In this document: in pieces, positions 45,159 through 52,940 of the stretch
How the letters are laid out: every line of letters begins with the position of its first letter
How positions within the stretch are numbered: position 1 is the stretch's first letter
Origin: JACVRW01 sp963819635
Lineage (GTDB): Bacteria; Actinomycetota; Thermoleophilia; Solirubrobacterales; Thermoleophilaceae
DNA: 64,000 nucleotides
Assembly: GCA_963819635.1 (NCBI GenBank)
Contig: CAWFWX010000003.1
Location: 992,001 to 1,056,000 of the forward strand
Reading direction: 5' to 3'
Notes under the pieces: generated by a model
What the model was told of the DNA's origin: nothing
What the model saw: only the letters and a program-made list of their open reading frames with translations
Databases searched by the model: none
Position numbers and translations under genes: made by a program

Positions 45159-45191
45159 GGAGTGGCGTCTTCGTGGGTACAACGACGGGCA

Positions 45192-45704
45192 ATGAGGAGC
45201 AGGGGCCTCATCGTTGCCGCCCTATTCGCCGCATTCTCCATCGCCGCGACCGGTACGGCCACCGGTGGTACTCAGAGCTCCGTCGCCGGCAGCGGCACGG
45301 GTCATTTCGCTGAGACGGGCGGCCCCTTCTCCCTGAGCGTCAGCGGCCGCGGTGAAGGGCAGGCCGCGAAGGGCTACGTGCACGGATCGGGCGTCTACGT
45401 CGACGCGTTCGAGGTCGAGGGCCCGATCACGTGCATGCGGGTCGAGGGCAACCTCGCGTCGGTCAAGTACCGCTTCAAGCGGGCCTCGGGGCCGGGCGCA
45501 CCGCCCCAGGACGGCGGCGTGCAGGTCTACATCGAGGACAACGGAAGGCCGCAGAACGGGCAGCCCGTCGATCGAGTGGCCACCGAGCCCCCGCAGCCGC
45601 CCGGCGCCTTCGACGCGGCGGCCGGAATCTGCACCGATCCGCGTCTGAACCCCGCCTGGACTCGGCTCGAGTCGGGCGACTTCACCGTCCGCGACGCGGG
45701 CTGA
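45192..45704 (+). CDS. Secreted hypothetical protein
   Basis: A 170-residue exported protein. From the ATG at 45192 it has a classical signal peptide (RSRGLIVAALFAAFSIAATGTATGG). The mature part looks like one beta-rich domain: HFAETGGPFSLSVSGRGEG, AFEVEGPITCMRVEGNLASVKYRF and a later VYIEDNGRPQNG, with a Cys pair (positions about 85 and 145). Such a layout of conserved glycine-rich strands with C-x-R-V-x-G occurs in many secreted actinobacterial proteins of unknown role. A longer GTG start at 45162 is less likely. Its end overlaps the convergent AbiEi-like gene by 23 bp. Confidence 0.7.
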   Translation: MRSRGLIVAALFAAFSIAATGTATGGTQSSVAGSGTGHFAETGGPFSLSVSGRGEGQAAKGYVHGSGVYVDAFEVEGPITCMRVEGNLASVKYRFKRASGPGAPPQDGGVQVYIEDNGRPQNGQPVDRVATEPPQPPGAFDAAAGICTDPRLNPAWTRLESGDFTVRDAG

Positions 45705-46603
45705 GCCCGAGCAGCCGGCGCAGATCCGCCTCGACCTCCACGGGCGTCCGGTGGAGCTGCCTCCAGGTGATTCGGACCACGCGCCAGCCGGCCGCCTCGA
45801 GGCGACGGTCGCGGACTCGGTCGGTCTCGAAGGCGTCAGCGACGTCGTGGAACGTCCGGCTGTCGAGCTCGACGACGAGGCGCTCAGCCCGCCAGAGGCA
45901 ATCGACCTCCATGTCCTCGATGCGGACGTTGGTGACCGGGCGCGGAAGACCGGCATTGAGGAGGAAGGCCTGGAAGCGCTCCTCGAGCTCGCTCTTGACG
46001 ACCCCGAGTCCCTCGTTCAGCTCCTCAACGATCCGGCGGACGTTCGCGGTGCCGGCCTTGCGCGGGTAGCGGTCAACGAGGTCGGCGAGTGTGAGCGGGT
46101 CGGTCAGCCGCAACTGCTCGGCCTGTCTGGCTGCGCCGCGGAGCTCGTCGCGCTGAAGGACGGCACTGAGGTCCAGCAGCGTTCTGGGCACCGTCGTGGT
46201 CGGGATGCCGTGGTGGGTCGTGATCTCGTCGGCGGGGAGCTCCGAGCGGTGGAGTCGCATGCCGCGGCGCCTGCGCAGCGCGCGCGGGACGGTGATCTCA
46301 ATCGTGTTGCCGCCACGAATGCCCCAGAGCGCGGCGGCCGCCCTGTGGCTCAGGACCGCGCCGGGCCCGCAGGCCAGAAGGGCGGCCATCCAGTGGCCGT
46401 TGCGCGTCAGCCAGCCGACGCCCGATCGCTGTGTACACGCCACGGTGAACAGACTGCAACCGCCCGAGCTTCAATCTGTGATCGATCGCATCGGGTCCAA
46501 CACCAAGCTCTGAGAGCTGGGCCCGTGAGATCACGCCGTACTGCTCATCCGCGAGTCGCGCAATTGCCCGCTCCCGCTCACCGCGTTGCACTTTGCCGCC
46601 CAT
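45682..46603 (-). pseudogene. AbiEi-antitoxin-like protein with DUF559 domain, frameshifted
   Basis: The ATG at 46603 opens an AbiEi-type winged helix (QYGVISRAQLSELGVGPDAIDHRLKLGRLQSVHRGVY). After AIGRR the frame is lost near 46408-46416; the second frame carries LTRNGHWMAALLACGPGAVLSHRAAAALWGI, then the VPRTLLDLSAVL helix, and a C-terminal DUF559/Vsr-like domain (FLLNAGLPRPVTN, LVVELDSRTFHD, VVRITWRQL). The break is an exact GGCT-GGCT tandem duplication; removing one copy restores the family sequence. The fusion is common in actinobacteria and is linked to type IV toxin-antitoxin systems, but no AbiEii toxin adjoins. The start lies inside a 10-bp-arm inverted repeat. Confidence 0.85.
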
Positions 46604-46656
46604 AACACGGCTAAGTGCAACGGCGTGACGCGACTCACCCCCTCAATGCCGTCGTT
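46584..46656. repeat. R2 element, copy B, overlapping the AbiEi-like start
   Basis: CGTTGCACTT (46584-46593) and AAGTGCAACG (46613-46622) form perfect 10-bp arms around the ATG at 46603. Fourteen bases further is the conserved tail ACCCCCTCAATGCCGTCGTT (46637-46656), 29 bp after the stop of the MBL gene on the minus strand. The stem could be the autoregulatory operator of the AbiEi-like gene; the tail matches copies A and C. Confidence 0.75.
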
Positions 46657-46685
46657 TCGCCCGAACTCGCCGGGCGGAGGAGGGA

Positions 46686-47369
46686 TCAGCCGGGCACGCG
46701 CCCCTCCTCGCGGAGCTTCTCCATGTGCGCCTCCAGGGTGAGGGCCGCTGCGCCTCGGAGCTCCGGCGGCACCTCGGGCCATGCGGCGTCCAGGAGCTCG
46801 TCCTCGCTGCGCTTTCCCGAGTCGAGCGCCTCGATCAGCCGGCGCTCGCGCTCGAGCCGGTGCGAGATGTACTCGTCGAGCTTCGCCGCGGGGTCCCACA
46901 CGAACGGTCCGTGGCCCGGGCAGAGCACCTCCAGATCCAGCGAGCGCAGCCGCCGCAGCGAGTCGAGATACGCGGACATGGATCCCTCGCCGGGGGCGAT
47001 GAACACGCTCCCCTCCCCGAGCACCGTGTCGCCCGTGAAGCACACGCGCCCCATCAGCAGGCACACACTGTCCGAAGAGTGACCCGGCGTCGCGATGGCG
47101 CGGAAGGGGCCGATGGACGCGGACTCGGTGGGAAGCGTGACCGGCACACCGAACAGCTCGGCCGCCTCCGAATGATCAGCATGCGAATGTGTCAGAACGA
47201 CTCCCTCAATGCGGCCGTTCGCAGCCCGGCGAACGGCCTCGAGGTGCGACGAAACAGCCGGCCCCGGATCGACCACCCACCCCCCGACGACGTACGTGTT
47301 CGTCCCATCGAGCGTGAGCGCTGACGGGTTCGGAGCGCGTACGCGGATAACGCCGTCGGGAACCTGCAC
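46686..47369 (-). CDS. MBL-fold metallo-hydrolase
   Basis: A 227-residue metallo-beta-lactamase-fold enzyme from the GTG at 47369 (VQVPDGVIRVRAPNPSALTLDGTNTYVV). Metal-binding motif THSHADHSE, then ATPGHSSDSVCLL, FTGDTVLGEG and a final CPGHGPFVWDP supply the expected His and Asp ligands. The C-terminal helices (HRLERERRLIEAL...LTLEAHMEKLREEGR) match the LACTB2/glyoxalase-II-like group that often hydrolyses nucleic acid or thioesters; substrate unknown. Divergent from the phosphatase gene, 33 bp between starts. The R2 tail lies just beyond its stop. Confidence 0.88.
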   Translation of the reverse strand: MQVPDGVIRVRAPNPSALTLDGTNTYVVGGWVVDPGPAVSSHLEAVRRAANGRIEGVVLTHSHADHSEAAELFGVPVTLPTESASIGPFRAIATPGHSSDSVCLLMGRVCFTGDTVLGEGSVFIAPGEGSMSAYLDSLRRLRSLDLEVLCPGHGPFVWDPAAKLDEYISHRLERERRLIEALDSGKRSEDELLDAAWPEVPPELRGAAALTLEAHMEKLREEGRVPG

Positions 47370-47402
47370 GCCGAGCTTTCTACCTGAGTATTCTCGCCCA
47401 AG

Positions 47403-49913
47403 TTGGGCTCGCAACCTAAAAAGGGGGAGGCTGCCTGGAAACGGCGGGCGTTCCCGGTCGCCCTGGCCGCCATGGCGGTGGTCGTGGTGGTCGACCTGTC
47501 GACCGACACGGTCGCGCTGCTCGTACAGCTGCTGCTGGTCGGACCGCTGATCGCGGCCACCGGCGCGACGGTCCGCCAGACGCTGTTCGTCGCCGTCCTC
47601 GCGGTCGTCGTGTCGGTTCCGCTCGTCGCGGGAAACGACGCATTCGGCAGCGGGCGCCACTTGGTTGCCACCGGCGTGCTCCTCATCGGCGGCGCGCTCG
47701 CCGTGCTGATCGCGCGTCTCCGCGCGCGCCTCGAGCGCGACTCGGCACGGCTCGGCGCGCAGTACGGCGTCGCACGCGCCATCGCCAATGCGCACAGCTT
47801 CGACGATGCCGCGCAGCCCATGCTCGAGTCGATCGCCGTCCCGCTCGGCCGCCAGGTCGCCAACTTCTGGGAGATGGGCGACGACGGCCTGCTCCGGTGC
47901 GCGGCGCAGTGGCAGGTGGACGGTGTGGACGTCGAGGCCTTCCAGCGCGCGAGCGCCGAGCTGGTCCTGAAGCCCGGCGAGAGCCTCCCCGGCCAGGCAT
48001 GGGAAGCCGGGCGGCCCGTCTGGCTCGGCGACGCGCTCGACACCGGGACGTTCGTGCGCGCCTCCGACGCTGAGGCGAACGACCTCCACGGCGGCATGGC
48101 GTTCCCCGTGATCGGCGGGGACGAGAGCCTCGGAGTGATCGAGGTGTTCTCGCACGAGGTCCGCGAGCGCGACGCCGGCGTCTACGCGCTGACCGAGGCG
48201 CTAGGCCTCCAGGTGGGCGACTTCCTCGAGGCCCTTCGCCTCGCGCGCGAGCGCGAGGAGGCACGCTCGCAGGTCGAGGCCATCCTCCGCGGCGTGGCCG
48301 ACGCCGTGACCGCGCAGGCGCCCGACGGGCGGCTGCTGTTCGCGAACGACGCCGCCGTCGCCTCGCTGGGCTTCGAGTCGGCGGAGGCGCTGATCAGCGC
48401 TCCGATCGCGACCATCATGGACCGCTACGAGCTGGTCGACGAGCGCGGCGATCCGTTTCCGCTCGAGGCGCTCCCGGGGCGCCGCGCGCTGGGGGGCGAG
48501 GAGAACGCCGAGACCGTGGTGCGCTTCCGCGTGCGGGAGACGGGCGAGGAGCGCTGGTCGTCCGTCAAGGCCACCCCGATCCGCGACGACGACGGCAACG
48601 TGACCATGGCGATCAACGTCATCGACGACATCACCACACACAAGCGCGCGGAGCAGGCGCAGCGCTTCCTCGCGCGAAGCGGCGAGGTGCTCGCCTCGGT
48701 CCTCGACCCGAACGAGCTGCTGGTGGAGATCGCCAACCTGGCGGTCCCGGAGCTGGCCGACTGGTGCTCGGTGGAGGTCCTGAACGACGCCGGGATGCTG
48801 GAGCGCAAGGCGCTCGCGCACGTGGACCCGACCGTCCGCGAGCGAGCCATCGACCTCAGCCGGCGCTACCCGCCCGACCCTGATGCCCCCCAGGGCATGT
48901 ACCAGGTGCTGAGGTCAGGCCAGGCCGAGCTCTATCCGGACATCCCGGACGAGATGCTGCGCCAGGCCGCGGTGGACGCTGAGCACTACCGCGAGCTGAC
49001 CGCGATCGGGATGCGCTCGGCGATCATCGTTCCGATGACCACGCGCAGCCGCACGCTCGGCACCCTCTCGTGGGTCAACGGCCGCCCGGGGAGGCGCTTC
49101 GACGAGCAGGACGTGGAGCTGGCGCAGGAGCTGGGCCGCCGCTGCGCGACGGCGATCGACAATGCCCGCCTGTACAGCGAGCGGTCCTACATCGCCAGGA
49201 CGCTGCAGCAGAGCCTCCTCCCGGTCGAGCTGCCGGACATCCCGGGGATCGAGGTTGCGGCGCGCTTCCGCCCGACCGGCGACGGCAACGAGGTCGGCGG
49301 TGACTTCTACGACCTCTTCGAGACCGGGAACCGTGGCTGGACCGTCGTGATGGGTGACGTGTGCGGCAAGGGCCCGGACGCCGCCGCGGTGACCGCCCTC
49401 GCCCGCTACACGCTGCGAGCCGCCGCCATGCGCGAGTTCCTGCCAAGCCGCAGTCTCATGGTGCTGAACGAGGCGCTCCTGCGCCAGCGCGACGACCGGC
49501 GCTTCTGCACGGTCGCCTACGCCTACCTCGAGAAGTTCGAGGAGGGCGCGCGGGTAGGGGTCTCGACGGGCGGGCATCCGCTGCCCCTGCTGCTCCGTGC
49601 TGACGGCAGCGTCGAGCACGTGGGTGCTCCGGGCACGCTCCTCGGCATCGTGCCCGACCCGGACCTCGAGGACCACGCCGTCACCCTCGGCGAGGGCGAC
49701 TCACTGGTCTTCTACACGGACGGAGTCATCGAGAGCCGCGCCGGCTCCAGCGGGGGGATGCTCGACGAGCGCCGGCTGGCGGAGCTCGTGGCCACCTGCG
49801 CGGGCCGCGACCCGGACGCGATCGCGGCAAAGGTCGAGGAGGCCGCGCTGCTCTCGCAGGGCGGCCGCCCGAAGGACGACATCGCCGTGCTTGTGCTGCG
49901 TGTTGCAGAGTAG
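47403..49913 (+). CDS. Membrane sensor PP2C-type (SpoIIE) serine phosphatase with GAF and PAS domains
   Basis: An 836-residue regulator. Four N-terminal membrane helices (about 16-105) resemble the DUF4118 sensor unit. Then come a GAF domain (about 120-285), a PAS domain (about 290-415, ending VIDDITTHKRAEQ), a second GAF (about 425-600, ending CATAIDNARLYSERSYIARTLQQSLLP) and a SpoIIE/PP2C phosphatase (about 620-835) with EVGGDFYDLF, MGDVCGKGPDAA, STGGHPLPLLL and FYTDGVIESR, where the metal Asp residues lie. It should dephosphorylate an anti-anti-sigma (STAS) protein in response to stress. The kinase partner follows 44 bp downstream. The TTG at 47403 is the best available start. Confidence 0.9.
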   Translation: MGSQPKKGEAAWKRRAFPVALAAMAVVVVVDLSTDTVALLVQLLLVGPLIAATGATVRQTLFVAVLAVVVSVPLVAGNDAFGSGRHLVATGVLLIGGALAVLIARLRARLERDSARLGAQYGVARAIANAHSFDDAAQPMLESIAVPLGRQVANFWEMGDDGLLRCAAQWQVDGVDVEAFQRASAELVLKPGESLPGQAWEAGRPVWLGDALDTGTFVRASDAEANDLHGGMAFPVIGGDESLGVIEVFSHEVRERDAGVYALTEALGLQVGDFLEALRLAREREEARSQVEAILRGVADAVTAQAPDGRLLFANDAAVASLGFESAEALISAPIATIMDRYELVDERGDPFPLEALPGRRALGGEENAETVVRFRVRETGEERWSSVKATPIRDDDGNVTMAINVIDDITTHKRAEQAQRFLARSGEVLASVLDPNELLVEIANLAVPELADWCSVEVLNDAGMLERKALAHVDPTVRERAIDLSRRYPPDPDAPQGMYQVLRSGQAELYPDIPDEMLRQAAVDAEHYRELTAIGMRSAIIVPMTTRSRTLGTLSWVNGRPGRRFDEQDVELAQELGRRCATAIDNARLYSERSYIARTLQQSLLPVELPDIPGIEVAARFRPTGDGNEVGGDFYDLFETGNRGWTVVMGDVCGKGPDAAAVTALARYTLRAAAMREFLPSRSLMVLNEALLRQRDDRRFCTVAYAYLEKFEEGARVGVSTGGHPLPLLLRADGSVEHVGAPGTLLGIVPDPDLEDHAVTLGEGDSLVFYTDGVIESRAGSSGGMLDERRLAELVATCAGRDPDAIAAKVEEAALLSQGGRPKDDIAVLVLRVAE

Positions 49914-49957
49914 ACCCATTGGTTGGACCCCATCCGCGCCTGGGTACAACCAAGAGC

Positions 49958-50398
49958 ATGGGCACTGAGACGCAGGGGTCCCGCGGGCGCGGGGTGGAAC
50001 GGCAGGGCCCGAATGGCCTCAGAATGCGGCTTGGGAGCGGCCCGGACGCCGCGGCCGATGCACGCCGCGCGATCGGTCAGCTGCGAGCGGACCTCGACCC
50101 TCCGCTCATGGAGACGCTGCGCCTGCTCGTGACCGAGCTGGTCACCAACAGCGTCCGGCACACGGACTGCGACTCGCTGACGCTGCGCGTCGCCGTCGGC
50201 AAGTCCGCCGTGCTCACGGAGGTGGCGGACGACGGTCCGGTCTTCGACGTGCAGAGCCTGGAGGTAGACGACGCTGCGTCCCACGATGACGACGGCGGCT
50301 GGGGACTCTTTCTCGTCCAGCGGCTCTCGCGCGACTGGGGAGTCCGGGAAGACGGCGCCTCCAAGCGGGTCTGGTTCGAGCTGGCCCGAGCGGGCTAG
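49958..50398 (+). CDS. RsbW-like anti-sigma factor/ATP-binding protein
   Basis: A 146-residue GHKL ATPase of the RsbW/SpoIIAB type. The N-box reads ETLRLLVTELVTNSVRHT, the G1 box VADDGP, and the G2 region GGWGLFLVQRLS, with a final KRVWFEL strand. It would bind and inhibit a sigma factor and phosphorylate its antagonist; the SpoIIE phosphatase directly upstream would reverse that. Neither a STAS antagonist nor a sigma factor is adjacent. The ATG at 49958 is preferred over a longer GTG start. Its stop overlaps the convergent DUF72 gene by four bases. Confidence 0.87.
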   Translation: MGTETQGSRGRGVERQGPNGLRMRLGSGPDAAADARRAIGQLRADLDPPLMETLRLLVTELVTNSVRHTDCDSLTLRVAVGKSAVLTEVADDGPVFDVQSLEVDDAASHDDDGGWGLFLVQRLSRDWGVREDGASKRVWFELARAG

Positions 50399-51282
50399 AG
50401 CGTCAGCTGCGGGTCATCCGGCTCGGGCACCTCCTGCCCCAGCAGGGCACGGAAGCGCTGCGCCGCGGTCGGGGCGTCGTCGCCGCGGTTGTTGTTGAAG
50501 GCCACGTGGACCTCGCCGGCGCCCTCGGCGAGCTTCCGCGCGCGGTCCGCGATCTCCTCGAGCTCGTCGTCGGTGTAGCGCCAGGCGAAGCGCTCCGCCA
50601 CGGACCTGCCGGTCAGATAACCCTCGGCGTTCCGCCCGTGCGCTCGCAGATAGGCGATTCGGGGGTTCGTGACCGCGTCGATCGGCGGCATGATCTGGAA
50701 GTTGTCGGCCCGCGGGGCGTCCACTCCGACGAACGTCACGCCCCGGTCCGCATACCAGTCGAGCGTGCGCTCGCGCTGCTCGCCCTCCACCCAGTTGCGG
50801 TTGCGCGGCTCGATCGCCAGCCCGTGCGGACCGAGGATCTGGACGACCGTGTCGAGCTCCTCGAGCCTGTGCTTTCGCGGCGAAAAGGCCGGAGTGAGCT
50901 GAAGCAGGTAGGCCCCGAACTTGCCCGCGTCGCGAAGCGGGGCCGTCTCCTCCACGAGGCGCTCGGCGAGCGGCCGCTCGAGCTCGGGCGTGCCGTGGAG
51001 CCCACGGAGGTCGGGCGGCAGCGACTCGGGCTTCGACGAGTGCCTCGAGAGCGCGCGGTGCGCCTTCACGTCGAAGGCGAAGCCCGGCGGGGTCGCCTCG
51101 ACCCAGCCGTGCACCGTGTTGCGATCGGGGATTGCATAGAAGCTCGAGTTCAGCTCGACGAGCTCGAAGTGCCGCGCGTACCAGGGCAGCCGCTCCTTTG
51201 CCGGGAGGCCGCGCGGATACCACTCCTTGACGAAGCCGGGGTCCGCCCAGCTCGAGGTACCGACGAGAATCCGACCTGCCAT
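50395..51282 (-). CDS. DUF72 (YecE-like) domain protein
   Basis: A 295-residue TIM-barrel-like DUF72 protein. It starts RILVGTSSWADPGFVKEWYP, the family signature, then YARHFELVELNSSFYAIP, FDVKAHRALSRH, LLQLTPAFSP, AIEPRNRNW and VAFNNNRGDDAPTAAQRF near the end, all in family order. The function of DUF72 is unknown; the barrel has a conserved acidic pocket resembling endonuclease-IV-like or sugar-isomerase folds. It is convergent with the RsbW-like gene and divergent from the membrane peptidase. Confidence 0.92.
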   Translation of the reverse strand: MAGRILVGTSSWADPGFVKEWYPRGLPAKERLPWYARHFELVELNSSFYAIPDRNTVHGWVEATPPGFAFDVKAHRALSRHSSKPESLPPDLRGLHGTPELERPLAERLVEETAPLRDAGKFGAYLLQLTPAFSPRKHRLEELDTVVQILGPHGLAIEPRNRNWVEGEQRERTLDWYADRGVTFVGVDAPRADNFQIMPPIDAVTNPRIAYLRAHGRNAEGYLTGRSVAERFAWRYTDDELEEIADRARKLAEGAGEVHVAFNNNRGDDAPTAAQRFRALLGQEVPEPDDPQLTL

Positions 51283-51335
51283 GGGCCGAGGGTAAAGGGC
51301 GACCATCCGCCGCCGATTACGGAGGAGTGGCCGAC

Positions 51336-51929
51336 TTGCTCGGGTTCCTCCTGCTCACGATCGTCTGGACGCCGGTGCTGGTGCTGCTGCACGAGCTCGG
51401 ACATGCCTTCGCCGCTCTCCTCCTCACGCGGGGCGAGGTCGCGATCGAGATGCGGAGCGGAGGCCTCGACGGCGGCTCCGCGAGCTACGACGCGGACCGC
51501 CTCCGCCGTGCTCGCGACGAGGCGTGGGTAGCGGCGGCCGGGCCGACCGTGTCGCTCGTGGCCGCGTGCGTGCTCTGGTGGGTGTGGGTGGAGAACGGGG
51601 CCTTTGACGGCGGCAAGGTGGCCTTTGTCGGAGCATGGGTCGCGAGCGGGCAGTTTCTGGGCAGCGCCCTGCCAATTCGCTACGGCGCCGGGTTCAGCGG
51701 TCCGATGGAAAGCGATGGCCGGGCCATCTGGAGGATCCTGATCGGAGCGCCGCCGGGTGGGATCGAGCGGGAGCTGCGGCGCATGAGCGAGCCCGAGTCG
51801 AGCATCCGTCTGGTGTTCGCGGTCCCGCTGGTGATCATCGGGGTGCTCACGATCCTGATGGATCCGGTGCTCGGCGTGTTTCTCGTCGGCCTTTTCGGCA
51901 TCGCCACGCTCATGCAGCGGAAGACATAG
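51336..51929 (+). CDS. M50-like membrane metalloprotease
   Basis: A site-2-protease-like integral membrane protein of about 197 residues. The HELGH motif lies in the first helix (WTPVLVLLHELGHAFAALLL). Further hydrophobic stretches at about 70-90, 100-117 and 160-195 make four segments. A second metal ligand of the usual NPDG kind is not obvious; the SGPMESDGRAIW loop has an Asp in about the right place. Two starts are possible: GTG at 51327, which is only one base after GGAGG, and TTG at 51336, ten bases after it; the latter spacing is more usual. An M48 peptidase gene follows ten bases downstream. Confidence 0.72.
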   Translation: MLGFLLLTIVWTPVLVLLHELGHAFAALLLTRGEVAIEMRSGGLDGGSASYDADRLRRARDEAWVAAAGPTVSLVAACVLWWVWVENGAFDGGKVAFVGAWVASGQFLGSALPIRYGAGFSGPMESDGRAIWRILIGAPPGGIERELRRMSEPESSIRLVFAVPLVIIGVLTILMDPVLGVFLVGLFGIATLMQRKT

Positions 51930-51938
51930 GCTGAGCGA

Positions 51939-52940
51939 ATGAACGAGCAACTCGAGACGGCGTGGAAGCTCGAGGGGATCTCACCGCGCGCGTACCAGCA
52001 CCCGGCTGATCGGGCGGCGACCGCGGCACTTCAGAAGGTGCCGTATCTCGACCAGGTGGTTCGAACGCTCGTCTCGCTCGGGTACGAACGGGCGATCCGC
52101 GCGTTCTCGCTCGGCTCGGCGGTGCGGCTCGGGCAGGATCAGCTGCCGGGCATCTGGGTGCTCCACCGTCAGGTCTTCAACACGCTCGACATGGAGCGCG
52201 TCCCGGATCTGTACATCACGCAGTTCCCGCTGGCCAACGCCTACACGATCGGCACGAAGAAGCCGATCGTGGTGCTGAACTCGGAGCTCGTCCGGATCCT
52301 CGACGAGGACGGCCGCCGCGTCGTGCTCGCGCACGAGGCCGCTCACGTCCACTCGGACCACGTGCTCTACCGGACGGCGCTCATCATCCTGCTGCAGATC
52401 GGATCCTCCGTGCGCCTTCCGCTGCTCGCGGGCCTCCCGCTGCTGGCGATCCGGTACGCGCTGCTCGAGTGGTTCCGGGCGGCGGAACTGTCCTGCGACC
52501 GCGGCGCGGCGCTCGTCACGCGCGACCCGAACGCGGTCTGCCGCGCGCTCATGACCATCGCGGCGGGCGAGGCGGCCGAGGACCTGAACCTGGACGCCTT
52601 CATCGCCCAGGGCATGGACTACAGCGAGGGCGGCAGCGGCCTCGAGAAGCTGACCAAGCTGCTCCAGGACCTGGGCCTGACCCACCCGATGCCCGTGCGC
52701 CGCGTGCGGCTGCTGCTCGACTGGGTACAGGACGGAAGCTACGACGCGATGGTGCGCGGCGAGTACATCCGTGTGGGTCAGGAGGGCTCGGCGCGCGAGG
52801 AGGCCGACGCCGCGAGCGCCTTCTACGGCGAGCGGATAGGCGCTGCGTTCACCCAGGCGGGCACGTCGATTGCCGAGGCCGGTCAGCAGTTCGGCGACTG
52901 GCTGAAGAAGCGACAGAGCTCAGAGGCAGAGGAGAGCTAG
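51939..52940 (+). CDS. M48-family (Ste24/HtpX-like) metallopeptidase
   Basis: A 333-residue zinc peptidase. Seen: VLAHEAAHVHSDHVLYRT with HEAAH as zinc site, and the third ligand Glu in WFRAAELSCDRGAALV. Two hydrophobic segments lie between them (TALIILLQIG, LPLLAGLPLLAIRYALL), so the protein is probably anchored in the membrane. The region before HEAAH (ITQFPLANAYTIGTKKPIVVLNSEL) is typical. The last 100 residues are a soluble helical tail. Likely co-transcribed with the M50-like gene. Substrate unknown. Confidence 0.9.
   Translation: MNEQLETAWKLEGISPRAYQHPADRAATAALQKVPYLDQVVRTLVSLGYERAIRAFSLGSAVRLGQDQLPGIWVLHRQVFNTLDMERVPDLYITQFPLANAYTIGTKKPIVVLNSELVRILDEDGRRVVLAHEAAHVHSDHVLYRTALIILLQIGSSVRLPLLAGLPLLAIRYALLEWFRAAELSCDRGAALVTRDPNAVCRALMTIAAGEAAEDLNLDAFIAQGMDYSEGGSGLEKLTKLLQDLGLTHPMPVRRVRLLLDWVQDGSYDAMVRGEYIRVGQEGSAREEADAASAFYGERIGAAFTQAGTSIAEAGQQFGDWLKKRQSSEAEES

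Noticed and set aside
47198..47220. Additional match to the R2 tail (CTCCCTCAATGCGGCCGTT)
   Set aside because: It codes for the conserved GRIEGVVLTHSHADH strand of the MBL enzyme, has no stem-loop next to it and is explained by coding constraint.
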